Assembly: GCA_964397665.1 (NCBI GenBank)
Contig: CAYNJW010000003.1
Span: 1 to 42,813, forward strand
Direction: 5' to 3'
DNA: 42,813 nucleotides
DNA from: CAYNJW01 sp964397665
Lineage (GTDB): Archaea; Nanobdellota; Nanobdellia; Pacearchaeales; GW2011-AR1
Made by a program: the position numbers and the translations under genes. Shown piece after piece: positions 32,381 to 41,620 of the stretch; position 1 is the stretch's first letter; every line of letters starts with the position of its first letter. The notes beneath the pieces were generated by a model. The model was not told the DNA's origin. It worked only from the letters and a program-made list of their open reading frames with translations, and made no database searches.

Positions 32381-35300
32381 CTAATTAAAGGGAAGATTTA
32401 ATCTTGTTCCTTCTTCTAAGTCATTCCAATTAGTTATAATCGGATTTAATTCTCTCAATTCATCAAAATGAAGATCTAACTCTCTAATAATTGAATCCCA
32501 AGTATCTTCCTTTTTTACAATATAGACACCAGGAGAGTTTTTATCCACTCTTTTTTCCTCCTCTCCTTTTCCATCATTCCCCCTATCAACTTCATTTTTC
32601 ACTTCAGCTTTTCCAATTAAAGAAATAATCTTTGAATAAAGTTTTACTTTGTAATATAATGCTTCTGCTTTATAATTATTTAATACACCATCTGAAAAAA
32701 TATTGTCTAAACCTTCTGAAATATTTTTTGACAAAGAATCATAATTTTTTGAATTCAAACTGTTGATATTATTCTTTAAACCAACTAACCTTGAAACTAC
32801 TTCCCTATTTGTTTTTACAACCGCACCCTGTGATAATACTTTTTGTGTATCATCCAATGTTTGCCCTTCAACTGCCCTAACTCTTCTAACTTCCTCAGCA
32901 ACACTAGTTTTATCTAACCAACATTTCATCTTTTCATTTCCACAATTCCCTACTTGTTTCCATCTCTGTTCGTCAACACCTTTTGAAGGATTATCTGTTG
33001 CACAAACCCTTGTTATTCCACTCATTTCTATATTTGGATTAATTTTATTTTCAACACCACTCTGAAGATTTGGATTTGCCAAAGACATCATAGAAGGAGT
33101 TCCAGAAACACAATCTTTCTCTGTAGCAATACTCTTATCCTCACTCTGTGTTTTAACATACTTATCTTTTGCGTAATTTACTGCAAATGAAGAAGTAACG
33201 GATTTAAATCCGCATTTTGTTTGTGCATCTAAAACAACACAAAGTTCCTTGTAACCAGCAGGTGCAGAAAAATCAAGAGACTCATCTGCCTGTTCTCCTC
33301 TTGTAACATATCCTGATTTAACTGTAACGGTAGGATTATTATGATAATATCCAGATTCAGGAGGATTCTTTAAATAAATCAAATACTGCACCCCCTTATC
33401 TTTTCCTGCAAAAATATGATAATAAACTTTATATTGTGAAGTTGGTGGAACAGTTACATCATTTAAAGTTGCCTCTTCAAACCTTGCATAAAATTGAGTT
33501 GGGCTCTCAGGTTCTAATAAACCATCTATAACACCTGCACTTGAGGGAAGAGAAGTTCCAACACTTGCCCTGCAAAATTCACTTCCAACTTCTTGAATAT
33601 TTCTAAATTTAAAAGCACTAAATGAATTTTTAGCATAACTATTCTTGAAAAAATCAATACTACTCTGCATATTTTGCCATGAAGATTGAACAGACAAATA
33701 CTCTGCTCCACCTCTTGCTCCGCTTCTTCCGCCCATCGCATACTCAATAGTCTTGGGAACTATTATTTCCATCATTGGTGCTAATTGTTTCCAAAAAAAT
33801 TCACACTTGTAAACTGATGTAATCTCATCACAAATTCCAACATTTCTTCCACTCTCTAAACTTTCTTTTAAACAGGCTTGCTCAGATTTTAAAATTGAAA
33901 CATAGGCATCTAAACCGGCATGAATTCCTGTTAAACAAATAGGAACTAAAATACCTTCCTTTGAATTAGGTAAACACAATAATAAACTACCAATAATTCC
34001 ACTCTGAACCACATTTGAAACAGAATATTTTCCACCTAAATTACATCTTGAAGAAGGACAAATAACTGGGTCACAAACATTAAATAAAGTCTTACATTGT
34101 TCTGGAGACATAAAATTCTGACATTCTAAACCAGTTTCACCAGCTGCTGAAAGAGTTGAATCAAAAATATCGTTCCCGATTCTTACTTCTTTTTTGTTAT
34201 ACTGTTGTGAAGATTGTTGAATAGCATTTAAAGCATTATTTTTCAAATTCCTAACTTCTCTTTCTTTAAGTCCTGGACAGCCACCAAAAGAATCAACATT
34301 TGTGTTTACACTATAACTTTGACAAAGGTCATCTCCAAGAGTATTCTGCTCAACGCCATCTTCACCAACATTACAGATAGTATAATAACTTACGGCACCT
34401 GAAGCTTGATAACCCTTAACATTATCAGAAAATGTCCCACCTTTGCTTTGTGAAACCTTTACATACCAACCATTTTCCCTATCAAAAGGAATAATCGCTG
34501 GAAGATATTTATTAGGTGAAGACTGATAAAATTTAACCTTTGGATTTTTATACTCATTCTGACAAGAATTCTCTACAAAAACATAATTATTCTTTATTTC
34601 TCTTGCTATTTTCTGTATTGATTGTTTAGAAGTATTAGAAGTATCAGGATTTTTAAGAATAATTTCACTAAAGCTATTAGGCTCATTAACCTCATAAACC
34701 TTTTCAACCTTATATTTCACTGCATTGCCATCTTGAAACTTTTCAGTCAAAACCATAAACTTCTGATTATTTTTAGTAACTAACTGCCACCTCTGATTAT
34801 CCCCTAAAGCACCAACATCAGGAAATTTGCTAACTTCCCCATTTTGTAATGGAATCAAATTCCTCCGAGTATTATCTAAACTTGTTGCTGGAATACCAAA
34901 CGTATTTCGGTCTTTCTTGCTTGCTTTTAACATTGCAACCCTATTTTCTGCTGGCGCAATAATTCCTTTTAACTTATTATCCACATAACCATTTTCATCA
35001 AGTTTTGAATTCTTCATGCCATTCCAATAATGATATTCTCTCATATCTTCAAGAGACATAAACTTCGCTTTTTCTTTTGAAATCCCCCACTTGATCGCCA
35101 ACCTTTCCTTCTGTGCAGTCCTATTTACTGTATCTCCTCCAAAAATCCCGCCATCATTTAATATCTCATTATCTCTTGGTTTCAAATCTTCATTGGTACT
35201 TTTAATCAACCCTGTTCCTCTTTTAACATCCTTATTAATATCTCCAGCTAATTTATTATAACACTCGGTCCTTGTAGAATATTCGCCTGTGGCTATTTTA

Positions 35301-37636
35301 TCATCACAAATCAACTTATATTTATCCATAACTTTCTCACGAGCAATTGCCTCACCATTTAAACTTGAAACAAAATTAGAAACCATCATAAATGCAGAAG
35401 TTGCAAAACAAGCACCTTTCCAAGCTTTTACTAACTTACCCAACTTTTCATTTCTATCTTCCCACTTGGAGATTGATTTATTAAGTTCTTTCAACATATC
35501 TTTTGTCTTTTCTGGAGATAATTTAATACTCCTTTTCTCAATCCCAATATTAAAAGTAAAATTTGCCTCCGATTTTGTATTGTCTACTTCTGGCAAAATA
35601 GAAACAGAAACCTCGTCAGCAACGTTTATATCTCTTACAAAAATATTCTGTCCGTCATATGAAAATAAATTTTCTCCATAACCTTTAAGATAAAGGGTTT
35701 TTGTTTTTCTATCTTTGTATTTATTCTTACTCTTAACATATGTTTCTACAGTAATTTTTACTTTATCTCTCCCGATATCCTCAACCCTTAAATAAGAACA
35801 CTTTGTTTTTTCTTCCTTCCTTGTACCATTTAAACAAAATTCATCCCCTTCTCCTAATTTTTTACCATTAAAGAGATTAAAAATAACATTTTTCTCATCT
35901 AAACCAACTTTCTCAAAAGATTCTAAAGAAATATGAACATACTTATTATTAATATAAACTGAATTCCCTGATTGAGATAAATCATAATTATTTAACAAAT
36001 TTAATTCTCTCTGTGCATAATCTTGCGAATCAGAACTTGGATATTCTTTAATTAATCTATTCAATAAATCTGACTTTGTTTTAAACTGATTTAAAGCTGT
36101 TGCCGACTTAACTCCTTCCCATAACGCCATCTCACTATAATACTTATCCGATTTTGATTTCTCATTATCTAAATTATTCTCTGAAAAATTATTAATTGTA
36201 CTAATCAAACTTGTAAAATTTGTCTTAACATTAGTACTTGTTAACTTCTTATCTTCTAATTTTGAACCAAATCCTGTAAATTGTCCATTTGAAGAGTTGT
36301 ATAGGATTTTAACATACTTTTTTCCAAGGGAATTAACTATTGAAGAATTGAATGACTTAAAGACTACTTTTCTTCTTCCTGAATAACTTGCAACTAATTT
36401 TACAGCTTTAGAAATCAATTCATCACTAAGCTCTTCAGACTTTATTAAAATCGCCATTGTTTTTTTACCTTCAGAACCAATAACCTCTTTTGGAAGCTCA
36501 CCAACATATAACAAAGAATATCCTGAAAAACTAGGTTCATTAACCCTCTCTCCAACATTTACTACTTCCTTAGAAATGTTTGCCCCATTTTTACTTAAGA
36601 ATAAATTAAATCTTGGATTTTCCCTACAAGAAATATCTACCGAACCTGTATCTTCTGTTATTGCTTTAAGATTTCTTACTACACATTTTCCATCTAAAAA
36701 CTTACTACCTTCTGCAACCCAAATATCATCTCCATCAACTCTCAATTTAACCTTTGTTTCTGAAGAATCGATTGAATTAAACCTCACTTTTAATCCTGCC
36801 CTACAGTAAAATCCTGGAAAATAAATTTCCCTGCTTGTTTTTCCTTTATCTAATTTAACACTTTGTAATAATTTATTTTTATCGGTATAAAGCCCAATTG
36901 TAACACTATTATCAGAAACAGAAGTAAGTCTTACAAACCCTTTTCCATTCCAAAAACTATAAGCTTGATAATCTCTTTCCCAATCTTTATCATTCAAATA
37001 TGGAAGTAAAAATTCTGCTCTTCCTGCGCCAAAAGCTTCTTCCGCATCATATCTTATTGTAGCTGTCAAATTCCCTTTTATTGTTCTTGGCATGTCTTTT
37101 TCTTTAGGATTTCTCTTCAGAACAATTACTACATAACCAATATTATTCAAAAGTGGACTTCCCAATAGCGCTTCATAAGTATTCACTGCTGCTCTTGCCG
37201 GATGAAAACTTATTCCTGCAACACCTTCTGGATAATCTCCTTTAAAATTTATTGACTTAATGGAAGAAACTTTTATCAGAGGATTAACTTGTAAAGCATC
37301 TAACTTACAAAAAACAGGAACATTTTGCTCTTCTAACAAATCACTTCTAACAACTGCTGGTTGACAACCTAAGGGTGGAATCGCAACTAAAAAATCTTGA
37401 TGAGCTTCACATTTCCCCTCATCCATATCTCTTAAAATAGGCCAATAAGAATCTATTTGATTATTGCTATAAAAAGTATTAAAAGAAGGCCTAAAATATT
37501 GATAATTTGTTGAAGTACTTGAAAAAGCCCCACCGTTATTTTGATTAAAAACTCTCGCATTAACTGAGTAAATTAAAAAAATTCCAATTAAAAAAATTAA
37601 AAAACTAAATCCTATTTTTTTTATTTTATTATTCAT
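32381..37636 (-). CDS. giant secreted protein with C-terminal LysM domain
   Basis: A protein of 1751 residues counted from the ATG at 37636 (a TTG two codons earlier is also open). It has a Sec-type hydrophobic leader (KIGFSFLIFLIGIFLIYSVNA), many Cys residues suggesting disulfides, and beta-rich N-terminal modules. A TPR-like helical stretch is seen around KSDLLNRLIKEYPSSDSQDYAQREL. One or two hydrophobic segments lie in the middle (near GACFATSAFMMVSNFV and SGIIGSLLLCLPNSKEGILVPICLTGIHAGL). The final 47 residues are a LysM-type repeat (YIVKKEDTWDSIIRELDLHFDELRELNP) that usually binds N-acetyl sugars. Central phrases have no family I recognise. It overlaps the upstream 618-residue gene by 8 nt, so they work together. 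Possible roles are cell-surface assembly or host contact. Confidence 0.78.
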   Translation of the reverse strand: MNNKIKKIGFSFLIFLIGIFLIYSVNARVFNQNNGGAFSSTSTNYQYFRPSFNTFYSNNQIDSYWPILRDMDEGKCEAHQDFLVAIPPLGCQPAVVRSDLLEEQNVPVFCKLDALQVNPLIKVSSIKSINFKGDYPEGVAGISFHPARAAVNTYEALLGSPLLNNIGYVVIVLKRNPKEKDMPRTIKGNLTATIRYDAEEAFGAGRAEFLLPYLNDKDWERDYQAYSFWNGKGFVRLTSVSDNSVTIGLYTDKNKLLQSVKLDKGKTSREIYFPGFYCRAGLKVRFNSIDSSETKVKLRVDGDDIWVAEGSKFLDGKCVVRNLKAITEDTGSVDISCRENPRFNLFLSKNGANISKEVVNVGERVNEPSFSGYSLLYVGELPKEVIGSEGKKTMAILIKSEELSDELISKAVKLVASYSGRRKVVFKSFNSSIVNSLGKKYVKILYNSSNGQFTGFGSKLEDKKLTSTNVKTNFTSLISTINNFSENNLDNEKSKSDKYYSEMALWEGVKSATALNQFKTKSDLLNRLIKEYPSSDSQDYAQRELNLLNNYDLSQSGNSVYINNKYVHISLESFEKVGLDEKNVIFNLFNGKKLGEGDEFCLNGTRKEEKTKCSYLRVEDIGRDKVKITVETYVKSKNKYKDRKTKTLYLKGYGENLFSYDGQNIFVRDINVADEVSVSILPEVDNTKSEANFTFNIGIEKRSIKLSPEKTKDMLKELNKSISKWEDRNEKLGKLVKAWKGACFATSAFMMVSNFVSSLNGEAIAREKVMDKYKLICDDKIATGEYSTRTECYNKLAGDINKDVKRGTGLIKSTNEDLKPRDNEILNDGGIFGGDTVNRTAQKERLAIKWGISKEKAKFMSLEDMREYHYWNGMKNSKLDENGYVDNKLKGIIAPAENRVAMLKASKKDRNTFGIPATSLDNTRRNLIPLQNGEVSKFPDVGALGDNQRWQLVTKNNQKFMVLTEKFQDGNAVKYKVEKVYEVNEPNSFSEIILKNPDTSNTSKQSIQKIAREIKNNYVFVENSCQNEYKNPKVKFYQSSPNKYLPAIIPFDRENGWYVKVSQSKGGTFSDNVKGYQASGAVSYYTICNVGEDGVEQNTLGDDLCQSYSVNTNVDSFGGCPGLKEREVRNLKNNALNAIQQSSQQYNKKEVRIGNDIFDSTLSAAGETGLECQNFMSPEQCKTLFNVCDPVICPSSRCNLGGKYSVSNVVQSGIIGSLLLCLPNSKEGILVPICLTGIHAGLDAYVSILKSEQACLKESLESGRNVGICDEITSVYKCEFFWKQLAPMMEIIVPKTIEYAMGGRSGARGGAEYLSVQSSWQNMQSSIDFFKNSYAKNSFSAFKFRNIQEVGSEFCRASVGTSLPSSAGVIDGLLEPESPTQFYARFEEATLNDVTVPPTSQYKVYYHIFAGKDKGVQYLIYLKNPPESGYYHNNPTVTVKSGYVTRGEQADESLDFSAPAGYKELCVVLDAQTKCGFKSVTSSFAVNYAKDKYVKTQSEDKSIATEKDCVSGTPSMMSLANPNLQSGVENKINPNIEMSGITRVCATDNPSKGVDEQRWKQVGNCGNEKMKCWLDKTSVAEEVRRVRAVEGQTLDDTQKVLSQGAVVKTNREVVSRLVGLKNNINSLNSKNYDSLSKNISEGLDNIFSDGVLNNYKAEALYYKVKLYSKIISLIGKAEVKNEVDRGNDGKGEEEKRVDKNSPGVYIVKKEDTWDSIIRELDLHFDELRELNPIITNWNDLEEGTRLNLPFN

Positions 37637-39485
37637 AATCAATATATATCCTAGTATCTTTTAATGCTATTGTATTTTGTTGCAATTCTTCTAAACTCTT
37701 AGGTAATGGAAACAACGGCATTTCAATTTTTAATTCTTTTGAATTCTCTAACTGACTTTGAGTAATGTACTCTTCAGTTTTACCACCACCAACTATTGCG
37801 GAATCTATTTCCATTTCTGGCAAGGTAACATCAAAACACTGTTCTGTCGATAGCCCCAATAAACTGCCGACACCCGAAACTGGAACTTCAACACATTTTT
37901 GCTCTTTTGAACCTGGAAATTTCAAAGTTGAATCTTGATATGCATACACTGAAATATTATAATATCCTTCGACCAAATTTACTGTTTTAGTATTTGGATA
38001 AAAAACCGCAGTAGAATAATCATTTGCATTAAAATTTATCAAAGCAGATTTCACAGAACCTAAATTAAGTGTAAGATTAAATTTTTTCTTTAAAATTATT
38101 GAAGTACTTGTTTCTTCATTTGATGAAATCTGTTTTTTTGCATTTGCATAACCTTCTGCACTTGCTAATATAAACCCATTTACACACTGTGGAATCATCC
38201 CCTCATAAACAGCTTCTTCAGAATTAACTAATTCTGTTTCTCCAATCTCACATTGTGAGGATAAACACTTAAATCTTAAACTAGCTTCTACAGGATTTAA
38301 ATCTAAATCAAATGTCGAAATTTTAACTTTTTGATTTTTATACCTACAAACTTCTGAATCTATAGAAACTGGCTCTTTAGAAATAATAGCCTCTCTTGGT
38401 TGATTCTTATCGATAATTACTGAAATTGGAAACTGAAAAAACTCATCACCATCTAAAAATTGAATCATTACGGGAAAATTAATATCATAAACAAATTTAT
38501 AAGGAACGTAACAAAAACCTAACATCCCCATCCCTTGTTGGAGACCAACAGGATTTACAACATCATCCCCCTCAATTTCAATATTTGTTGTCCAATTAGG
38601 AGAATAAATAAAATTAACTTGCTCATCGAGATTCTTCCCAATATCTGTAACGAAATAATCAGTTTTACCCTCTGCAAGATTGTAATAATCTCCTTTCAAT
38701 TTTAATGCTGCGATATTCGCACTTAATGCGTTTTTCAAATCTTCTTTTATTTTCTGTTTATTAAAAACCAAAGGTGAACAAGTCATCTCAGTCCCATCAA
38801 CAGGAGCATATAATCTCATAACATCGATAGCATAACTCTCTAAAAAAGTATTTGACATTTGATAATCATAAACCTTAGAAGCCAAATCATAAAATTTACC
38901 AATCTTAGATTTAATTGAAAACTTATGTTTAGAAACTTCACCAAGTTGATCTTCCACAGACATTTCAATAGGTGCAAATACTACAACTTCAATGTCCTCC
39001 TCGTTTATTTTAACAGTTACCTTATCTGGATTAATTGAAATATCATATCCTTGAGAATAATAATTCTTAAAATTACAATTATCTGCATTTTCAAGAATAT
39101 ATTTCTCCAAATCTTCCTCCATCATTCTCTTTGTTGGTTTTTTTGTTGTTAAAATATTATTTCCTGAAACATACATCCAATAAGGAACTGGTTGACCAAA
39201 AAAATCAAGTTGAGAAGAAAATGGCCTATAAGAACTTCCAGGAACAAATTCCAAATCTTGCGGATAAATATATCCACCTTGTTCACCTAAAAGAGAAGCC
39301 CCTTGACGTGCATGTTCATTTAAACAAGAAAGATAATAATCATATGCAGGTTCTAACTCTTTAGAAAGATTTGAAACTGATGATTGTTTTAACATAAAAA
39401 ATGCGACAACAGCAACAACAATTAAAATTGCAAGAATAATAAAAATAGTTACTTGCCCCCTTTTTTTATGAAAATCTAAATCCAT
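37629..39485 (-). CDS. 618-residue secreted protein with prepilin-like N-terminus
   Basis: The N-terminus MDLDFHKKRGQVTIFIILAI has a short basic leader ending in Gly10 and then a 20-odd-residue hydrophobic helix (to about residue 32). This is a class III signal like those cut by PibD/FlaK peptidases, although a simple N-terminal anchor is possible. The remaining ectodomain is beta-rich with several Cys residues and contains ACLNEHARQG-like and VYAYQDSTLKFPG segments that I do not recognise. It is the first gene of the giant-protein transcript and overlaps the 1751-residue gene by 8 nt. Its promoter carries a 10-bp direct repeat. Confidence 0.75.
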   Translation of the reverse strand: MDLDFHKKRGQVTIFIILAILIVVAVVAFFMLKQSSVSNLSKELEPAYDYYLSCLNEHARQGASLLGEQGGYIYPQDLEFVPGSSYRPFSSQLDFFGQPVPYWMYVSGNNILTTKKPTKRMMEEDLEKYILENADNCNFKNYYSQGYDISINPDKVTVKINEEDIEVVVFAPIEMSVEDQLGEVSKHKFSIKSKIGKFYDLASKVYDYQMSNTFLESYAIDVMRLYAPVDGTEMTCSPLVFNKQKIKEDLKNALSANIAALKLKGDYYNLAEGKTDYFVTDIGKNLDEQVNFIYSPNWTTNIEIEGDDVVNPVGLQQGMGMLGFCYVPYKFVYDINFPVMIQFLDGDEFFQFPISVIIDKNQPREAIISKEPVSIDSEVCRYKNQKVKISTFDLDLNPVEASLRFKCLSSQCEIGETELVNSEEAVYEGMIPQCVNGFILASAEGYANAKKQISSNEETSTSIILKKKFNLTLNLGSVKSALINFNANDYSTAVFYPNTKTVNLVEGYYNISVYAYQDSTLKFPGSKEQKCVEVPVSGVGSLLGLSTEQCFDVTLPEMEIDSAIVGGGKTEEYITQSQLENSKELKIEMPLFPLPKSLEELQQNTIALKDTRIYIDYE

Positions 39486-39514
39486 ACTCTATAAAGAGAA
39501 ATACTCTATATAAA
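39484..39514 (-). promoter_or_regulatory. promoter of the giant-protein operon with 10-bp direct repeat
   Basis: On the minus strand TTTATATA (39507-39514) is centred about 26 bp before the ATG at 39485. ATACTCTATA occurs twice on the plus strand (39484-39493 and 39501-39510), overlapping the TATA edge and the start codon. The 17-bp period and position fit tandem regulator binding. Confidence 0.5.
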
Positions 39515-39549
39515 TATATTTATAAAATAAAACTAACTAAAAAATAAGA

Positions 39550-39620
39550 GATCCTATAGTATAGTGGCAGAACGTGTCGTTGACTTCGACGAGGCCCAAG
39601 TTCGATTCTTGGTAGGATCA
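39550..39620 (+). tRNA. tRNA-Val (GAC)
   Basis: Acceptor GATCCTA pairs with TAGGATC. Anticodon stem TGTCG/CGACG closes the loop TTGACTT, giving anticodon GAC for valine. T arm is CCAAG, TTCGATT, CTTGG, and discriminator A fits valine. Odd points are a T at position 37 and a weak D stem (GTAT/GAAC with an A-A mismatch). Confidence 0.8.
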
Positions 39621-39675
39621 TTACAAAAACTAAAATAAAAAACATTAATAAACCTTAGAAATCACTTAATTTAAA

Positions 39676-40953
39676 ATGGTGAAAAAGAAAATAATTTTTT
39701 TGATAATTTTAATTATAATTTCTCTTGGAATTTTAGTTACAATAAAAAATTATGAAAAAGAAAAAGGATTTAGTTTACCTAAAGGAATTCATCTAACTTG
39801 GAAAAATGAAACGGCTACAGATACCACAATGGTCATCAACTGGAGAGAAGGATTAAAAAAAGATAAGTTTAGTAAAATTTATTATGACACTACTGCTAAA
39901 AACTGTGAATATAAAAATTACAAATATTCTAAAACTCCAAATAAACTCCTCCTTAAAAATCCTAAAAATTTTATAAGAAATGTTGAACTTAAAAATCTAA
40001 AAGAAAACACAAAATACTTTTTTTGTATAATTAATTCAGCAGGAAAATCCAAGGAATATAATTTTAAAACTGCACCATCGAATGGAACAAACTTTAGTTT
40101 TATTATGGGGGGTGACACAAAAGAAAAATTAAATTCGACAGATTTTAATAAATTAACAAAACATGGAATGGATTCAGAACCTTTGTTTATTCTTTATGGT
40201 GGTGATGCAATAACAACCGGAGGAAATAATAAACTATGGTTTAATTGGTTTGACACTCTTCAAGAAAAGTTTGTAACCTCTAGCAATCGAATGATTCCTA
40301 TAATCCATACTCTTGGAAATCACGAATTAAAAAAGGATAAAAATGCTACAAATTTTAAAGAATTTTATGAATATCCAAATAATGAACTTTATTGGTATCA
40401 CGATTTTGGAAATCTAAGAGTAATCACACTCTTTTCTCCAGGAGTTCAAACAGATTTAGCAAGTATTGAAAATCAAACAAATTGGTTAAATAAAACTTTA
40501 TTTGAAGCTAAAGGAAAATGGATAATTGTCCAACACCATCAACCAATCTATCCATCTTATAGAATTCCAGATAAAACAACTTTAAAAATGAGAAAACAAT
40601 GGGCATCATTATTTGATAAATACAAAGTTCATTTAGTTCATGAAGCACATGACCACCTATATAAAAGAAGTTTTCCAATTTATAATGAGAAAATAACTTC
40701 TCTTGGAAATGGAACAATTTACGTCGGAGATGGTACTTGGCCACAGGCAAGAAATAGAAAAATAAATGAAAAAAACAAATGGGCATTAGAAAAAGTAAAT
40801 ACAAAAAAATCAGTACAAATAATCAAAATGCCTTCAGAAAAATATACTCCTAGAGATAATTCTACTTGGTTAAATTATTCTGCAATAGATCCTACTGGAA
40901 AAATACACGACAATCTTTTAATCCCGTTTGATGAAAAAATAAACTTAAACTAA
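39676..40953 (+). CDS. secreted purple-acid-phosphatase-like metallophosphoesterase
   Basis: A 425-residue protein with an N-terminal membrane or signal segment (KKKIIFLIILIIISLGILV). A fibronectin-III-like domain follows at about 35-135 (HLTWKNETATDTTMVINWREG, ENTKYFFCIINSAGKSKEYNFKTAP), as in purple acid phosphatases. The metallophosphoesterase core has its ligands in FIMGGDTKE, LYGGDAI, TLGNHELK, VQHHQPIYPS and HEAHDHLYKRS. The metal centre is therefore complete. It would release phosphate from extracellular esters. It begins 55 bp after tRNA-Val, with a weak TTAATAAA box at 39645-39652. Confidence 0.88.
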   Translation: MVKKKIIFLIILIIISLGILVTIKNYEKEKGFSLPKGIHLTWKNETATDTTMVINWREGLKKDKFSKIYYDTTAKNCEYKNYKYSKTPNKLLLKNPKNFIRNVELKNLKENTKYFFCIINSAGKSKEYNFKTAPSNGTNFSFIMGGDTKEKLNSTDFNKLTKHGMDSEPLFILYGGDAITTGGNNKLWFNWFDTLQEKFVTSSNRMIPIIHTLGNHELKKDKNATNFKEFYEYPNNELYWYHDFGNLRVITLFSPGVQTDLASIENQTNWLNKTLFEAKGKWIIVQHHQPIYPSYRIPDKTTLKMRKQWASLFDKYKVHLVHEAHDHLYKRSFPIYNEKITSLGNGTIYVGDGTWPQARNRKINEKNKWALEKVNTKKSVQIIKMPSEKYTPRDNSTWLNYSAIDPTGKIHDNLLIPFDEKINLN

Positions 40954-40967
40954 TTTTTATATTAAAC

Positions 40968-41243
40968 CTATTTTCTTTTACTTTTCTTCCCACCTTTAAC
41001 ATTTCCCCAGTTTTCCCCAACTTTTTCAAACACTATATCATCTATGTTTAATTTAGCAAGATGTAACATTTCATCAAATAAATTTAAAGGTAACAATCTC
41101 CTTTCGGAATAATAATTTTTTAAAGAATCTTCTGTAGTTGAAAAACCGAACAACAACATTGCTCTAATTGAAGGGGCCCGAATTCTTTGTCTAACTAATT
41201 CTAAAAATTCCCTCTGTTTTCCTTTTTGAAAACTTATCCTCAT
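40968..41243 (-). CDS. 91-residue basic helical protein, possible helix-turn-helix
   Basis: A basic protein with a likely helix-turn-helix middle (SIRAMLLFGFSTTEDSLKNYYSERRLLP, about 25-52). A short helix (LFDEMLHLAKLNI) and the tail ENWGNVKGGKKSKRK follow. The Trp-Gly...Lys-Gly-Gly-Lys-Lys end looks like a nucleic-acid-binding motif. No family is securely recognised. It is divergent from the eL42 operon with about 60 bp between starts. Confidence 0.6.
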   Translation of the reverse strand: MRISFQKGKQREFLELVRQRIRAPSIRAMLLFGFSTTEDSLKNYYSERRLLPLNLFDEMLHLAKLNIDDIVFEKVGENWGNVKGGKKSKRK

Positions 41244-41275
41244 AAATTTAACTACGACACCATACTATAAAAAGC

Positions 41276-41283
41276 TTTATAAA
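41276..41283 (+). promoter_or_regulatory. TATA box of the eL42-eS1-ndk operon
   Basis: TTTATAAA is centred 25 bp before the ATG at 41305 with no ribosome-binding site between, so the transcript is probably leaderless. Confidence 0.6.
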
Positions 41284-41304
41284 CCAACTTTTTCAGAAGA
41301 TAGT

Positions 41305-41619
41305 ATGGCAAAAATGCCCAAAACAGTAAATAGATTTTGTCCCTATTGTAGGAAAAAGACAGAACAGAAAGTTAAACAAGTTAGCTCAGGTGGTAAAAGA
41401 GGTGCCTTAAAACGAGGGGGAATTGTTAGAGCAAAACTAAGAGGTTTGGGGATTGGTATTGGAAATAAAGGAAAATGGGGTTCAAAACCTGCAGTAAACA
41501 AATTTAAACGTAAAACTAAAACAACTAAAAAACCCCAAATAGTATACACTTGTACAGTATGTGGCAAAGGAAAATGTCAAAAACAAGGTAAAAGAATGGG
41601 AAAATTAATAATAGAATAA
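41305..41619 (+). CDS. rpl44e: 50S ribosomal protein eL42 (L44e)
   Basis: A 104-residue ribosomal protein. The N-terminal KTVNRFCPYCRKKTEQKV with CPYC and the C-terminal CTVCGKGKC form the zinc-binding knuckle. The central basic loop (GKRGALKRGG, KWGSKPAVNKFKRKTKTTKK) matches L44e. It is slightly longer than usual at the Gly-rich insert (GLGIGIGNKGKWG). It is the first gene of an operon with eS1 (1 nt spacing) and ndk. Confidence 0.92.
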   Translation: MAKMPKTVNRFCPYCRKKTEQKVKQVSSGGKRGALKRGGIVRAKLRGLGIGIGNKGKWGSKPAVNKFKRKTKTTKKPQIVYTCTVCGKGKCQKQGKRMGKLIIE

Positions 41620-41620
41620 A

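Noticed and set aside
35289..35681. 130-residue plus-strand frame antisense to the giant protein
   Set aside because: It is a shadow of the minus-strand coding sequence, without promoter or recognisable motif. The same holds for other antisense frames in the window, for example 3465-3929 and 32763-33065.
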